From Phyllobacterium endophyticum (GTDB taxonomy: Bacteria > Pseudomonadota > Alphaproteobacteria > Rhizobiales > Rhizobiaceae): 64,000 bases of DNA. A model generated the notes under the pieces. The model searched no databases. It saw only the letters and a list, made by a program, of their open reading frames with translations, and had not been told where the DNA came from. Positions 51,058 through 60,939 of the stretch are shown piece by piece. The stretch lies in NCBI RefSeq assembly GCF_003010935.1, contig NZ_PGGN01000002.1:868001-932000 (forward strand). The letters run 5' to 3'. The first letter of the stretch is position 1. The number at the start of each line of letters is the position of its first letter. A program made the translations under genes and the position numbers.

Positions 51058-51543
51058 CTATTGCAGCTCCGCCAGCATCTTCACCTTGTCGATCTCGCGT
51101 TCGAGACTGGTGGACCACTCCAGCCCCTGTTCGATAACACGAAACCCCTCCCGCTCGTATAGCCGGATAGCTCCCACGTTGCGGGCATGCGTGCTGATGC
51201 GAGCCCTGAGGTAGCCGGCATCCGCGATATGCCTCTTCAAGGTCCGTAAAATTGCCGAGCCAATTCCTTGCCCTTGAACCGCCGGGTCGACCCATAGGTC
51301 GGAGATGTAGTCGTTGTTCTCGTCGCGCGCGCCCCATCCCAAGACATGTCCATCAACCGCTGCCACCAGGACATTGGCATGGGAAGCCTCTGCAAATGCC
51401 TGGAATGCTCTTTCCACATGAGAGCGCATGCCCGGCAACTCGGGCTCGAAGGAAAAAATGTTGGACGCCCAGGCGCGCGAGCCGACAGCAGCTATGGCTG
51501 CAATGTCGGCTTCTGTTGCGGGTTTAATGCGAAACGAGGACAT
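51058..51543 (-). CDS. GNAT family N-acetyltransferase
   Basis: A 161-residue GNAT acetyltransferase with beta-alpha signature VDPAVQGQGIGSAIL, the acetyl-CoA pyrophosphate loop (Q/RxxGxG/A), and C-terminal NVGAIRLYEREGFRVIEQG. The substrate cannot be told. It sits first in a tight minus-strand group followed by the YdcF-like and flavoprotein genes. ATG 51543 starts MSSFRIKPATEADI, the usual form. Confidence 0.9.
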   Translation of the reverse strand: MSSFRIKPATEADIAAIAAVGSRAWASNIFSFEPELPGMRSHVERAFQAFAEASHANVLVAAVDGHVLGWGARDENNDYISDLWVDPAVQGQGIGSAILRTLKRHIADAGYLRARISTHARNVGAIRLYEREGFRVIEQGLEWSTSLEREIDKVKMLAELQ

Positions 51544-51582
51544 GTCGGACTGTCATGCCTGAAAAAAGCTGGGTGCTTCGGG

Positions 51583-53064
51583 TTACCACCATTTGGCAGC
51601 GTTGAACTTGCCTGCCGCCTGTTCGATCACGTAAGCGGTCTGGAACAAGGTTTCCTCGTCGAACGGGCGACCGATCAGTTGCAGGCCGAGCGGCAAACCG
51701 CGCGCATCAAGACCAGCCGGTACTGCGATCCCTGGAAGACCTGCCATGTTCACGGTCACCGTGAAAATGTCATTCAGGTACATCTTGACCGGATCGGCCG
51801 CCATATCCTGATCGGCAATGCCAAACGCGGCAGAAGGCGTGGCCGGCGTGAGGATAGCATCGACTCCGGCGTGGAAAACGTCTTCGAAGTCCTTCTTTAT
51901 GAGAGTACGCACCTTCTGTGCCTGAAGGTAGTAGGCGTCGTAGTACCCTGCCGAAAGCACATATGTGCCAATCATGATGCGACGCTTGACCTCTTCGCCA
52001 AAGCCTGTGGCTCGGGTCTTCTCGTACATTTCGACGATGTCCTTGCCTGGCACGCGCAAGCCATAGCGAACGCCATCATAGCGGGCGAGGTTAGACGATG
52101 CTTCCGCAGGCGCGACGATATAGTAGGCCGGCAGTGCGTATTTGGTGTGCGGCAAGGAGATATCGACGATGGAGGCACCTGCATCCTTCAGCCATTCGAT
52201 GCCCTGCTGCCACAGCCTTTCGATTTCCTCCGGCATGCCGTCGACGCGGTATTCCTTCGGAATTCCGATCTTGAGTCCAGCGAGCGGCTTGCCAATGGCC
52301 GCCTCGTAGTCAGGGACGGCGACATCGACTGAGGTCGTGTCCTTCACGTCGACCGAAGCCATGGACTTCAGGAGGATCGCCGCATCCCGCACGTCGCGGG
52401 CTATGGGCCCGGCCTGATCGAGCGAAGACGCAAATGCGACAATGCCCCAGCGTGAGCAGCGGCCATAGGTCGGCTTGATGCCGACAGTGCCGGTGAAAGC
52501 CGCTGGCTGGCGGATCGAGCCGCCCGTATCCGTCGCTGTCGCACCCGCGCACAGCCGCGCGGCTACCGCAGCAGCCGAGCCGCCGGAAGAGCCGCCGGGT
52601 ACGAGATCGGCGTTGGAGCCTCTGGCGCGCCAGGGGTTTTTGACGGCCCCATAGTAGGAAGTCTCATTGGACGAACCCATGGCAAACTCGTCCATGTTGA
52701 GCTTGCCCAGCATGACGGCGCCGTCCGCCCACAGATTGGCGGTAACGGTGGATTCATAGTTCGGCTTGAAGCCGTCAAGGATATGCGACGCAGCCTGCGT
52801 ATGGATGCCTTCGGTACCGAAAAGGTCCTTGATGCCGAGCGGAATACCCTCCAGGGCCCCGGCATTGCCGGAAGCAAGGCGGGCGTCGGACGCCTTCGCC
52901 ATGGCCAGCGCCTTTTCCGGCGTTGTAACGATATAAGCGTTCAGCGCTTCATTGGCGTTCTCGATCGCCTCTATGTAAGCGCCAGTCAGCTCGGCAGCGC
53001 TGATAGTCTTCGCTTTCAGCTGGTCGCGCGCCTCGGCAATAGTGAGAGCGGTCAGATCGGTCAT
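51583..53064 (-). CDS. gatA: Glutamyl-tRNA(Gln)/aspartyl-tRNA(Asn) amidotransferase subunit A
   Basis: A 493-residue amidase-signature enzyme. The catalytic triad is visible: Lys79 ([10 protein letters not shown]), cis-Ser159 in PGGSSGGSA, and nucleophile Ser183 in [12 protein letters not shown]. GatA releases ammonia from glutamine and passes it to GatB, which amidates Glu-tRNA(Gln) and Asp-tRNA(Asn). gatC lies just upstream, separated by one GNAT gene; gatB is not in the window. Length and motifs are normal. Confidence 0.96.
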   Translation of the reverse strand: MTDLTALTIAEARDQLKAKTISAAELTGAYIEAIENANEALNAYIVTTPEKALAMAKASDARLASGNAGALEGIPLGIKDLFGTEGIHTQAASHILDGFKPNYESTVTANLWADGAVMLGKLNMDEFAMGSSNETSYYGAVKNPWRARGSNADLVPGGSSGGSAAAVAARLCAGATATDTGGSIRQPAAFTGTVGIKPTYGRCSRWGIVAFASSLDQAGPIARDVRDAAILLKSMASVDVKDTTSVDVAVPDYEAAIGKPLAGLKIGIPKEYRVDGMPEEIERLWQQGIEWLKDAGASIVDISLPHTKYALPAYYIVAPAEASSNLARYDGVRYGLRVPGKDIVEMYEKTRATGFGEEVKRRIMIGTYVLSAGYYDAYYLQAQKVRTLIKKDFEDVFHAGVDAILTPATPSAAFGIADQDMAADPVKMYLNDIFTVTVNMAGLPGIAVPAGLDARGLPLGLQLIGRPFDEETLFQTAYVIEQAAGKFNAAKWW

Positions 53065-53079
53065 ATTCTTCTCTGGTCC

Positions 53080-53562
53080 TTATTGGGCTGGCGTCAGAGC
53101 CAGCCACTTTTCATAAAATGCACTATGTTCGGAGTCGGGGTAATCGAGCAGAACGCCACAGCGGGTAAAGCCGGAACGCTCGTAGAGCCGGTACGCGTCC
53201 GCGAAATCTCGTCCGGCACCTGTTTCAAGTACAAGCCGCGTGACACCCTTTTGCCTGGCGAGTTCCGTGATCGCCTCGAGTAAGGCCGACCCGACACGCT
53301 GTCCGCGGACTGCTGGTCGCGTGAACATGCGCTTCACTTCACCGACACCGCCGCCATGATCCTTCAGCGCGCCGCATCCGACCGCGACACCATTCTCGTC
53401 GCGCGCCACGAATACTGTCGTATCGGCACCGGCCATTTGCTCCACGGTCATCTTGAACTGGAACTCGATGGGCGACAGCGGCAAGAGGTGATCATTGAGT
53501 TCACTGACCAACAGCCTGACGTCATCCTGCAGCGGCGTTTCTACGGTAACGGAAATAGCCAT
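53080..53562 (-). CDS. GNAT family N-acetyltransferase
   Basis: A 160-residue acetyltransferase with VKRMFTRPAVRGQRVGSALLEAI in pieces, the acetyl-CoA binding RGQRVG loop, and AYRLYERSGFTRCG near the C-terminus. It is inserted between gatC and gatA on the same strand, 8 bp from gatC and 15 bp from gatA, so it is co-transcribed with them. Its substrate is not evident and a role with GatCAB is not implied. Confidence 0.9.
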   Translation of the reverse strand: MAISVTVETPLQDDVRLLVSELNDHLLPLSPIEFQFKMTVEQMAGADTTVFVARDENGVAVGCGALKDHGGGVGEVKRMFTRPAVRGQRVGSALLEAITELARQKGVTRLVLETGAGRDFADAYRLYERSGFTRCGVLLDYPDSEHSAFYEKWLALTPAQ

Positions 53563-53570
53563 CGTGATGC

Positions 53571-53858
53571 CTACTCGACGACTTTCGGAACGACGAAGAA
53601 GTTTTCCTCGTGGATCGGTGCATTGGCGACGATGTCGGCAGCCTTGCCTCCATCATTGACGATGTCGGAGCGCTTCTTCATCGCCATGGGCGTGACGGAT
53701 GTCATGGGCTCGACGCCATCGACATTCACCTCGTTCAACTGTTCGACAAAGCCTAGAATGGCATTCAACTTACCGGTCATACGTGTGGCATCGTCTTCGC
53801 TGACGGCAATGCGGGCAAGATGCGCTACACGTTTGACGGTGGAGATATCGACGGACAT
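53571..53858 (-). CDS. gatC: Glutamyl-tRNA(Gln)/aspartyl-tRNA(Asn) amidotransferase subunit C
   Basis: A 95-residue GatC with the typical start [22 protein letters not shown], the segment [25 protein letters not shown] in pieces, and the conserved end [13 protein letters not shown], which wraps around GatA. It is the assembly subunit of the GatCAB transamidase. It is the first gene of a gatC-GNAT-gatA group; the promoter should lie in the 86 bp before it. Confidence 0.95.
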   Translation of the reverse strand: MSVDISTVKRVAHLARIAVSEDDATRMTGKLNAILGFVEQLNEVNVDGVEPMTSVTPMAMKKRSDIVNDGGKAADIVANAPIHEENFFVVPKVVE

Positions 53859-53944
53859 TGGGGTTCCTGAAATTCAGATATTGGATCATGGAGCTATAGT
53901 GTCCGTTGCGGCCAAGCGCAACGGACAAGACGTCCTCGAATATA

Positions 53945-55528
53945 CTACTGTGCTGGCGAAGTACCGGGACTATCTTCCTCGTCATCGGGTACGAGCACAT
54001 TGTTATCCTGCGTCGGATCGCCCTCGAGTGTGCCGTCGCTTCCCGGCTCGACCATGGGGTCGGGGCCCTTCACGGGATTCCCGTTCACGCTCACCGAGCC
54101 GTCGGCTTTCTGATCGACGATCCATTGAATGTGTCCGTTGGGCAATTGTGTGCCAAAATCCTTGGCGAGCTTGGCGAAAACGATATAGTTCTTGATCTCG
54201 GGTTCCTGCTCGGACGCCTTGGTCAGACGGTTGACAAGTGCATCGAAATTGCTCATCTCCCATGTGGTTTGACTTGCAGGCTTCATCGCGGCGAACGAGA
54301 CTTCGCCCTCGACCGATATCTCGCTGTCGGCCATCTTCACGAAGCTCTTGTCAATGACCACCTTTGGCGGACTGGCAAGGAAGGCGGCTGCGGTCTTCGC
54401 CTCGAATTCATCGGAGAACGGCTTTTCGCGCTTCAAGTCCATGTCCGCCACAGCGGCCCTGACAAGCGTGTCGAGATCGATGCCTTCCATACCGAAGCCG
54501 ATTTCCATATCGGCGGGCAGAAACTGCACGCTCCATTCGGGTATCGGAAGTTCGGGATATTTCAGTCCACGAGTCCGCAACGTATAATGGTAGCCGCCAC
54601 TCTTGCTGACGCCGTCAAGGTCCATCTCCTGAGATACGTTCCCGGCCGTAAATGGTCCAAGCGGAGTTTCGACCTTGAGATCGGAGAACTGATATGCGCC
54701 AGAAAGCTTGTCCCAGAAAGGCAGCGCAGCAAGGAGCTTCGTCTTGAGATCAGCCTGTTGCTGGTCGTTCAGCGTCGTCTCCTGCGCATGCGCAATCAAG
54801 AATTTCCATAAATCCAGAAACTCCAGGTTGCGGAAACCCTTGCCCTCGGCATTGACGTCGATCTGACGGCTACTCAGAACGATTTTCATCGGGCTTTGCG
54901 GCGCAGCGGCTGCGTCATCGGCAGCAGGCGGCGACTTGAGCGTCATGGTTTCTAGGAAATCCACCGCCGACTGGTTGCTGCTGAAATCGACGCCGCCTGA
55001 TGCAGCAGCCGCTCCCTGCATTGCACCCTTGGCCGAGCCGGCGCTTACCTCGACGTCCTGGGTAGGACCGGTCGATTGCATTTTCATGGACCCGTAAGAA
55101 AACGAAGCCTCGGAGAAAGTCCCGATCTTCGGGTCGAAAGTTCCATTCATCTTGCCGTTGTCGACCGACCACTCGATTGCCTCTGGTCCCGTCGGTGCCG
55201 TTACCTCGACCGAGCCGCCGGGCACGGCTGTCGCCGAGATGGTCCAGGACCCATCGGCAAGCGGCCTTGCCAGCAGGCTGTATTGACCGAAGTCACCCTT
55301 GAAATAGTCCTGCTTGGGAAGAGATTCGAACAGTTTTGCCGTGCTGAAGGTGATGCGGTAACTGTCGCCATCAGGAACGACTGCGAATATATTCTTCTCG
55401 ATCGCTTTCTTGCCGACATATTCGGACAATGTGGCAGCAAGTGCATTCGCACCATTCGCATCGACTGCCTGTGCAAACACAGGCGTCGTTGTCATCAACA
55501 GGCAGGATATCAGAAACAGGCCGCGCAC
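53945..55528 (-). CDS. Exported protein of unknown function
   Basis: A 527-residue protein with a signal peptide (MRGLFLISCLLMTTTPVFAQ, likely cleavage after Ala19) and a long mature part rich in beta strands and Ala/Ser. The last 60 residues are acidic and low complexity (DNNVLVPDDEEDSPG). No domain is recognised; length and layout recall DUF945- or DUF2125-like exported proteins of rhizobia, but I cannot confirm either. GTG 55528 with GGAG six bases upstream is preferred to ATG 55579 because it places the signal peptide at the start. It follows the UPF0173 gene on the same strand. Confidence 0.75.
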   Translation of the reverse strand: MRGLFLISCLLMTTTPVFAQAVDANGANALAATLSEYVGKKAIEKNIFAVVPDGDSYRITFSTAKLFESLPKQDYFKGDFGQYSLLARPLADGSWTISATAVPGGSVEVTAPTGPEAIEWSVDNGKMNGTFDPKIGTFSEASFSYGSMKMQSTGPTQDVEVSAGSAKGAMQGAAAASGGVDFSSNQSAVDFLETMTLKSPPAADDAAAAPQSPMKIVLSSRQIDVNAEGKGFRNLEFLDLWKFLIAHAQETTLNDQQQADLKTKLLAALPFWDKLSGAYQFSDLKVETPLGPFTAGNVSQEMDLDGVSKSGGYHYTLRTRGLKYPELPIPEWSVQFLPADMEIGFGMEGIDLDTLVRAAVADMDLKREKPFSDEFEAKTAAAFLASPPKVVIDKSFVKMADSEISVEGEVSFAAMKPASQTTWEMSNFDALVNRLTKASEQEPEIKNYIVFAKLAKDFGTQLPNGHIQWIVDQKADGSVSVNGNPVKGPDPMVEPGSDGTLEGDPTQDNNVLVPDDEEDSPGTSPAQ

Positions 55529-55575
55529 ATTGCTCTCCAGACTCGACGTTTGAAGAAGCTGCTTAACATCTCCCG

Positions 55576-56280
55576 TCAAACGGTAAAATGCTCATTCGTC
55601 CTGGCAACGATAACTTCGCTCGTTCCCCCTTCCATCCCGGCGACAAACTTGTCTGCCGTCTGGTCGATGATTGGAAACGATGCATAGTGACAGGGTATGA
55701 CCTTGCTGAACTTGAAGTAGCGGCGGCTGGCCAGCGCAGCAACTGCCCCGCCCATGGTAAAGCGATCGCCAATCGGCACGATGCCGATTTCCGGCTGATG
55801 CAATTCGTTTATCAGCGCCATGTCGGAGAAAATGTCCGTATCGCCCATATGATAGAGTGTCGGCTCGTCGTCGAAATGCAGGACGACACCGTTGGCTGAT
55901 CCGAGCGAATGGGAAACTCCGTCTTCCGTGAGTTGCGCGGATGAGTGCAGAGCATTGACATACGTCACGGTGAAACCGTCATACGCAACCGTCCCGCCAG
56001 TATTTGTCGGGTCGACACGCGCAACGCCGCGAGAACCGAGCCATGCTGCCAGATCCGCATTTGCGGTAACCAGTGCGCCCGTGTCCTTTGAAAGCTCGAC
56101 CGTGTCACCGACATGATCTCCGTGCCCGTGCGTCAGGATGATGTGATGGACGCCTTTGGCGGCCTCCTTGACATCAACGCCCTTCGCACCCGGATTTCCA
56201 GTCAGGAACGGGTCTATGAGGATCGTGCTTTTTGCTGTTTCAATCCGAAAGGCCGATTGGCCGAGCCAGGTGATTTTCAT
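55576..56280 (-). CDS. Metal-dependent hydrolase, UPF0173 family
   Basis: A 234-residue metallo-beta-lactamase-fold hydrolase starting [14 protein letters not shown], with the metal motif THGHGDHVG (His51, His53, Asp55, His56), further ligands around [10 protein letters not shown] and the end [14 protein letters not shown]0173 proteins (YtkL-type) have no settled substrate. ATG 56280 is used; the longer frame to 56799 covers the opposite-strand ruvX gene and is not real. It is convergent with no gene and divergent from ruvX. Confidence 0.9.
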   Translation of the reverse strand: MKITWLGQSAFRIETAKSTILIDPFLTGNPGAKGVDVKEAAKGVHHIILTHGHGDHVGDTVELSKDTGALVTANADLAAWLGSRGVARVDPTNTGGTVAYDGFTVTYVNALHSSAQLTEDGVSHSLGSANGVVLHFDDEPTLYHMGDTDIFSDMALINELHQPEIGIVPIGDRFTMGGAVAALASRRYFKFSKVIPCHYASFPIIDQTADKFVAGMEGGTSEVIVARTNEHFTV

Positions 56281-56371
56281 GTGTCTATCCTTCCACTGTA
56301 AAGTGAGTGCTCGCAACATGGGTCCGATGAGGTTATGTGACAAGCTAGAGCAACAGCAGGAAGCGATCAAA

Positions 56372-56872
56372 TTGACGGTACTGAAGATTGAAGAACTCGA
56401 GGACCATGTCGCCGATGGCAAGACCGTGGCTGGACTCGACCTCGGTACGAAGACGATCGGCATCGCCGTTTCGGATCGGGGATTTTCTTTCGCAAATCCG
56501 CGCCCGGTGCTCAGGCGCAGCAAGTTCACCCGCGACGCGCAGGACCTGTTGAAGGCTTTGGGCGCTGACAATGTCGGCGCGATTGTCATTGGGCTGCCGG
56601 TAAACATGGATGGTAGCGAGGGCCCGCGCGTGCAGGCGACCCGCGCCTTCGTCCGCAACATGGAAAAGCTGACCGAGCTTCCCTTCGTATATTGGGACGA
56701 GCGGTTGTCGACCGTGGCAGCGGAGCGCGCCTTGATCGGAATGGACGTATCGAGGCAGAAGCGCGCAGAACGGATCGACTCGGCAGCGGCGGCCTTCATC
56801 CTGCAGGGTGCGTTGGACCGGCTACAGAGCCTGCGTCAAGAAGCGGATGTGGACGGGAATTCCTCGATATAG
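56372..56872 (+). CDS. ruvX: RuvX/YqgF-type Holliday junction resolvase-like protein
   Basis: A 166-residue RNase H-fold nuclease with [16 protein letters not shown] (Asp23), [20 protein letters not shown] in pieces, [14 protein letters not shown] and [15 protein letters not shown] with a C-terminal Asp. These are the acidic catalytic residues of YqgF proteins, which act in pre-16S rRNA processing and possibly recombination. The start is a TTG at 56372, with AGGA nine bases upstream, giving the usual [12 protein letters not shown] 56318 is an alternative. Its last 37 bp overlap the convergent DUF6105-like gene. Confidence 0.9.
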   Translation: MTVLKIEELEDHVADGKTVAGLDLGTKTIGIAVSDRGFSFANPRPVLRRSKFTRDAQDLLKALGADNVGAIVIGLPVNMDGSEGPRVQATRAFVRNMEKLTELPFVYWDERLSTVAAERALIGMDVSRQKRAERIDSAAAAFILQGALDRLQSLRQEADVDGNSSI

Positions 56873-57162
56873 GCAGCAGCTCGTGCTGCACGCCAGGCTT
56901 GCACCCAGGCGATAATCTGGCGACGGCGGCGGAACGCGATCAGACACAATACAAGCCCAGTATCGACAATGCAGGCACGTGCAACCAGTGGTGGAATGGT
57001 CTCCGGCGCGACGCCCAGTATGTTCCCGTAAATGCTGAAAACCTGATCGTGCATCTCGCGGCTGAAGAAAAACATGCCCATGCTCAGGTCATGGAGCGAG
57101 AGAAAATACCACCCCCACAGAAAGCCCAGAGGCCCAGCCCAGAAAATCAGGAAGCTGCGCAT
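56836..57162 (-). CDS. Small membrane protein (DUF6105-like)
   Basis: A 108-residue protein starting [25 protein letters not shown] with two membrane segments (3-21 and about 60-80) and a basic C-terminus ([17 protein letters not shown]). I recall this pattern, with [13 protein letters not shown], as a rhizobial family listed as DUF6105; function unknown. Its 3' end overlaps the ruvX 3' end by 37 bp on the opposite strand. ATG 57162 is the only reasonable start. Confidence 0.75.
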   Translation of the reverse strand: MRSFLIFWAGPLGFLWGWYFLSLHDLSMGMFFFSREMHDQVFSIYGNILGVAPETIPPLVARACIVDTGLVLCLIAFRRRRQIIAWVQAWRAARAAAYIEEFPSTSAS

Positions 57163-57446
57163 TCAGTTTCTCCTCGTGAGGGCTGGTCTAATCATTTTGC
57201 CTTAACCCTGCGTTTTTGCAGTGCATTTTCAGGTTGTAGTGATATCGTTTAAGAAGTTCACCGCAACGTAAACCTTTTGTTAAGGTTAATTTACAAAAAT
57301 TTAATTCAAATTGAAGGCATTAGCGAGCCCCCTTTTTCGTCGCGGGCGCGATTTCTCGGTGAGCCAGACGGTTTTTTTTGACAAAACATGGCGGCACACG
57401 CAGTGCGTGCACTACGGGTCGGTCCAACCGGGTTGTGGTGAGTTGA
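57163..57446. other. AT-rich intergenic region
   Basis: About 280 bp rich in A and T (TTAAGGTTAATTTACAAAAA and similar), likely to contain the DUF6105-like gene promoter and the 3' end of the AidB-like transcript. No gene is seen. Confidence 0.5.
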
Positions 57447-59078
57447 TCAGTTCAAAGTCGGATATAGCGAGCTGATAATGTTCTTGGCGTTATGGCGCGC
57501 GTCGAGCATGCCGTAGGTTGTGCGCCACTGACCTCCCAGACGCGTTTCGACGAATGCATCGGCAATGTCCTCCGATTGCAGATGACGCAGTTCCGCACCG
57601 GCGGCGGCCAAGGCGAGTTGCTCGGTCAATATACGCGCCGCGCCCTCGTCATTCTCGGCAACCCGCATTGCGGCGCGAAGGACTTCGACTGTTCCCTGCC
57701 CGCCGCGTCCAAGTTGCGCACCGATCCAGTTGAGAACCTCGTCGAAAAGCTGGGGTCCGCGCTTCAGGACGCGCAGTACATCGAGCGCCATGACATTGCC
57801 CGAACCCTCCCAGATCGCGTTGACGGGAGCCTCGCGATAGTAGCGCGCAAGATTGCCTTCCTCGATATAGCCATTGCCGCCGAGGCACTCCATCGTCTCG
57901 TAGAGCATCGCAGGTGCAATTTTTGCCACCCAATATTTGACGACCGGCGTCATCACGCGGGCGAAGGCTGCTTCGCCGCGGTCCTTGGCGGCATTGTCGA
58001 ACGCCCGCGCCAGGCGAAGCGTTAGCGCCGTCGCCCCGGCGACGTCCAGAGCCATATCGGCCAGCACCCGCAGCATCAGCGGCTTGTCGATCAGCGGCCC
58101 CTCGAAAACAATGCGATGCCGCGCATGATGGACAGCCTCGGCCAGTCCTGCCCGCATCAAACCCGCTGAGGCGATGGCGCAGTCGAGACGCGTCAGCGTC
58201 ACCATGTCGATGATCGTCTTGACCCCCTCGCCTGGGTTACCGAGCATCTGGCCGAGCGCATTGTCGAACTCGACCTCCGACGAGGCGTTCGAACGATTGC
58301 CGAGCTTGTCTTTCAGGCGCTGAAACCGGAAACCGTTGGACGAGCCATCGGGCAGGATGCGCGGCACAAGAAAACAGGAAAGGCCTTCACGAGCCTGCGC
58401 CAGGACCAGAAAAGCATCTGACATCGGCGCGGACATGAACCATTTGTGGCCGGTGAGCCGGTGGAAGCCGCTTCCGGCCGGCTCGGCCTTCGTCGTATTG
58501 GTGTGGACGTCGGTGCCGCCCTGCTTCTCGGTCATCCCCATGCCGAGCGTCAGGCCAGTCTTCTTGGCGGGCGATTTGTTGCTGGAATCATACTTGCGCG
58601 GCAGGATCAGCGGCGACCACTCACGATAGAGATTCGGGGCGGCCATCAGCGCGGCCAGGGATGCGCTGGTCATGGTCAGCGGGCACAGATGCCCGCATTC
58701 AAGCTGCGACGTCAGATAAAACCGCGCGGCACGAGACTGGTGCCGCAGCCCTGCCTCCGGTTTGGCGTCTTCCCATATCGATGAATGGAGGCCCTGGCTG
58801 ACAGACCTTCGCATGAGCGCATGATAGGCCGGGTGATAGTCGACGACATCGATCCGGTGTCCTTGCCGGTCGTGAGTCCGCAGTTTTGGCACTTCGGTGT
58901 TTGCCAGCCTGGCCAGATCCTGCGCGTCGCCCGAAAGGACAAACTTGCCGTTCTGCTCCAATTCCGTACGCACGGCCTGCGGGAACCTCTTGGTTATCTG
59001 CAGCAATAGCGGATCGCCAAGATAGGCGTTGAGGCCGGTCATGGAAGGCGTCTGGTTGAGAACGTCGTGAGTTTTCAA
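57447..59078 (-). CDS. Acyl-CoA dehydrogenase, AidB-like
   Basis: A 543-residue flavoprotein of the AidB branch of acyl-CoA dehydrogenases. Signatures include SQLECGHLCPLTMTSASLAAL in pieces, TEKQGGTDVHTNTT (FAD/substrate region), HKWFMSAPMSDAFLVLAQA, and the C-terminal ETMECLGGNGYIEE and AIWEGSGNVMALDVLR, which are AidB-specific. In E. coli AidB is part of the Ada alkylation response and binds DNA, but its enzymatic role is unsettled. The gene is alone on the minus strand. The aidB name is plausible, but ada or alkB genes are not in the window. Confidence 0.9.
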   Translation of the reverse strand: MKTHDVLNQTPSMTGLNAYLGDPLLLQITKRFPQAVRTELEQNGKFVLSGDAQDLARLANTEVPKLRTHDRQGHRIDVVDYHPAYHALMRRSVSQGLHSSIWEDAKPEAGLRHQSRAARFYLTSQLECGHLCPLTMTSASLAALMAAPNLYREWSPLILPRKYDSSNKSPAKKTGLTLGMGMTEKQGGTDVHTNTTKAEPAGSGFHRLTGHKWFMSAPMSDAFLVLAQAREGLSCFLVPRILPDGSSNGFRFQRLKDKLGNRSNASSEVEFDNALGQMLGNPGEGVKTIIDMVTLTRLDCAIASAGLMRAGLAEAVHHARHRIVFEGPLIDKPLMLRVLADMALDVAGATALTLRLARAFDNAAKDRGEAAFARVMTPVVKYWVAKIAPAMLYETMECLGGNGYIEEGNLARYYREAPVNAIWEGSGNVMALDVLRVLKRGPQLFDEVLNWIGAQLGRGGQGTVEVLRAAMRVAENDEGAARILTEQLALAAAGAELRHLQSEDIADAFVETRLGGQWRTTYGMLDARHNAKNIISSLYPTLN

Positions 59079-59328
59079 AAAACTGTCCTGGTCATGTTTC
59101 GAAGTCGCTGGAACGCGCGCATTCCCTTATGGTAGCGAAGGTTCTGACAAGCGGTTAATGCACCTAATATATGAACTCTCGCGCTTGGGCCGTAAACTGA
59201 TTAATCAAATGAAATGCCTGTCCCGCCTTTGCAGACCGGCGCCGCAGGCGATGAAATCCCGGTAGCATGGGATTGGTAGGCGAAGAGCCACTCACCCTCG
59301 CAAGATTCGACGGGGTGCCGAGTAGCTC

Positions 59329-59877
59329 TTAAGCCATACCGGCGTCAACAAAGGCTCGTGTCTCTTCCAGCACCTCATCCGATAGTGCCGGATCGTCGAT
59401 TGCCCGTGCGAGGATCACTGCCCCCACCATCGCCGCCCAGCTTCCGATCGCCATGCGTCGCCTGTCTGCCGCATCCAACTGCGGCAGCGCCTTGCCGATA
59501 CGGTCGATCTGCGAGCGAAGGCCTTCCGCCATGGCCGAACGTGCGGCGGGGGTCTGATGGCGGATGGCGGCGGCAAAGCCTGCCGTTGGGCAACCACCGG
59601 CGGCGTTGTCGCGATGGCCAGGCGAAAGGTACGAATTCACATAGGCGCGCAAATCTCCCCCTCCGCCTTCATCGGCAGCGAGGACGTGGGCAAGGCTCTG
59701 CGTGATCAAATCGTCCTTCGAACTGAAGTGGCCGTAGAACCCGCCGTGGGTGAGCCCTGCGGCCTTCATCACCTCCGCTACGCTGACCGCGTCAAAGCCC
59801 TTGTCGCGAAACAGCCGACTGGCGACTTCCAGAATCCGGCGGCGATTCTCCGCCATCTGCTCTCGACTGACTTTCAT
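59329..59877 (-). CDS. TetR/AcrR family transcriptional regulator
   Basis: A 182-residue repressor. The N-terminal helix-turn-helix is about residues 10-55 (RILEVASRLFRDKGFDAVSVAEVMKAAGLTHGGFYGHFSSKDDL in pieces), and the C-terminal ligand-binding domain begins after residue 60, containing CPTAGFAAAI. ATG 59877 with GGAG eight bases upstream is preferred to 59907. It is divergent from an SDR gene, with a palindromic site between them, so it probably represses that gene and itself. Its inducer is unknown. Confidence 0.88.
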   Translation of the reverse strand: MKVSREQMAENRRRILEVASRLFRDKGFDAVSVAEVMKAAGLTHGGFYGHFSSKDDLITQSLAHVLAADEGGGGDLRAYVNSYLSPGHRDNAAGGCPTAGFAAAIRHQTPAARSAMAEGLRSQIDRIGKALPQLDAADRRRMAIGSWAAMVGAVILARAIDDPALSDEVLEETRAFVDAGMA

Positions 59878-59910
59878 TTCAAGATTCTCCGCTCGCACCA
59901 TTGACATTTA

Positions 59911-59954
59911 CATGATGGCGATCATATTTAGATGCAATCATGATAACCATCATG
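59911..59954. promoter_or_regulatory. Candidate TetR operator between divergent genes
   Basis: CATGATGG (59911-59918) and CCATCATG (59947-59954) are perfect inverted arms; ATCATGAT (59937-59944) is a further palindrome between them. The site lies between the TetR start (59877) and the SDR start (59988), where a TetR operator would be expected. Confidence 0.6.
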
Positions 59955-59987
59955 AATATAGGTTTCATTAGAGAAAAGAGCAATGCC

Positions 59988-60776
59988 ATGACCACCATTC
60001 CGTCAGTTCTAATCACCGGCGCTTCCACTGGCATCGGTGCTACCTATGCCGAGCGCTTTGCAAGCCGTGGGCACGATCTCGTGCTTGTCGCTCGCGACGT
60101 TGTACGAATGGAGGCTTTGGCTTCCCGTCTGCGTCAGGAAAATGGCGTCGCGGTCGACATTATCCAAGCTGATCTTACGCAGCCGTCCGACCTTGCGACC
60201 GTAGAGACGAGGCTGCGCGACGATGCCCGCATCGGGATTCTAGTCAACAATGCCGGGACTGCCATCGGAGGAAGCTTCATCGAGCAGAGCACCGATGTCG
60301 TCGCACGGCTCGTGGCGCTCAACACGACGGCACTTCTGCGGCTTGCCAGTGCCATCGCCCCGCGCCTTGCCAAGACCGGCGAAGGAGCGATTGTCAATAT
60401 CGGCTCCGTGGTCGGCCTCGCGCCGGAGTTCGGCATGTCGGTCTATGGCGCAACCAAGGCGTTCGTGCTGTTTCTGTCGCAGGGGCTCAGCCTCGAGCTC
60501 GCGCCCAAGGGTGTCTACGTTCAGGCTGTGCTTCCCGCCACCACTCGGACCGAGATCTGGGAGCACGTCGGCGCCGACGTCAATACGCTCTCCAATGTGA
60601 TGGAGGTGGACGATCTGGTTGATGCGGCGCTGGTTGGCTTCGACCGCCGCGAACCGGTGACCATTCCACCGCTTCCCGATGCTGGGCAATGGGATGCGCT
60701 TGAGGCGGCGCGGAAGGCCATGCTTCCGAACTATGGCAACCAGCATCCCGCCGAGCGATATCGCACGGCCGCCTGA
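59988..60776 (+). CDS. Short-chain dehydrogenase/reductase
   Basis: A 262-residue SDR with the NAD(P)-binding motif TGASTGIG (10-17), NNAG (87-90), and catalytic Ser140, Tyr153 and Lys157 (GMSVYGATK). It oxidises or reduces an unknown alcohol/carbonyl substrate. ATG 59988 is preferred to 59940, which would put extra residues before the Rossmann start. Its expression is likely controlled by the divergent TetR gene. Confidence 0.9.
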   Translation: MTTIPSVLITGASTGIGATYAERFASRGHDLVLVARDVVRMEALASRLRQENGVAVDIIQADLTQPSDLATVETRLRDDARIGILVNNAGTAIGGSFIEQSTDVVARLVALNTTALLRLASAIAPRLAKTGEGAIVNIGSVVGLAPEFGMSVYGATKAFVLFLSQGLSLELAPKGVYVQAVLPATTRTEIWEHVGADVNTLSNVMEVDDLVDAALVGFDRREPVTIPPLPDAGQWDALEAARKAMLPNYGNQHPAERYRTAA

Positions 60777-60939
60777 ACATCAACGAAGCGGTTTCGGTGA
60801 TGGACTTGCCCCGGCCGGGACGAGTCCACGCTGTCCACGACGAACACAAGCTGTTTGAGCCCTTTCCCCTGCGGACAACGCCAATTGTAGTAAATATTGA
60901 CTACCTTGCACGCCGGAACGGACTTGGCGGAGGAGTCGT

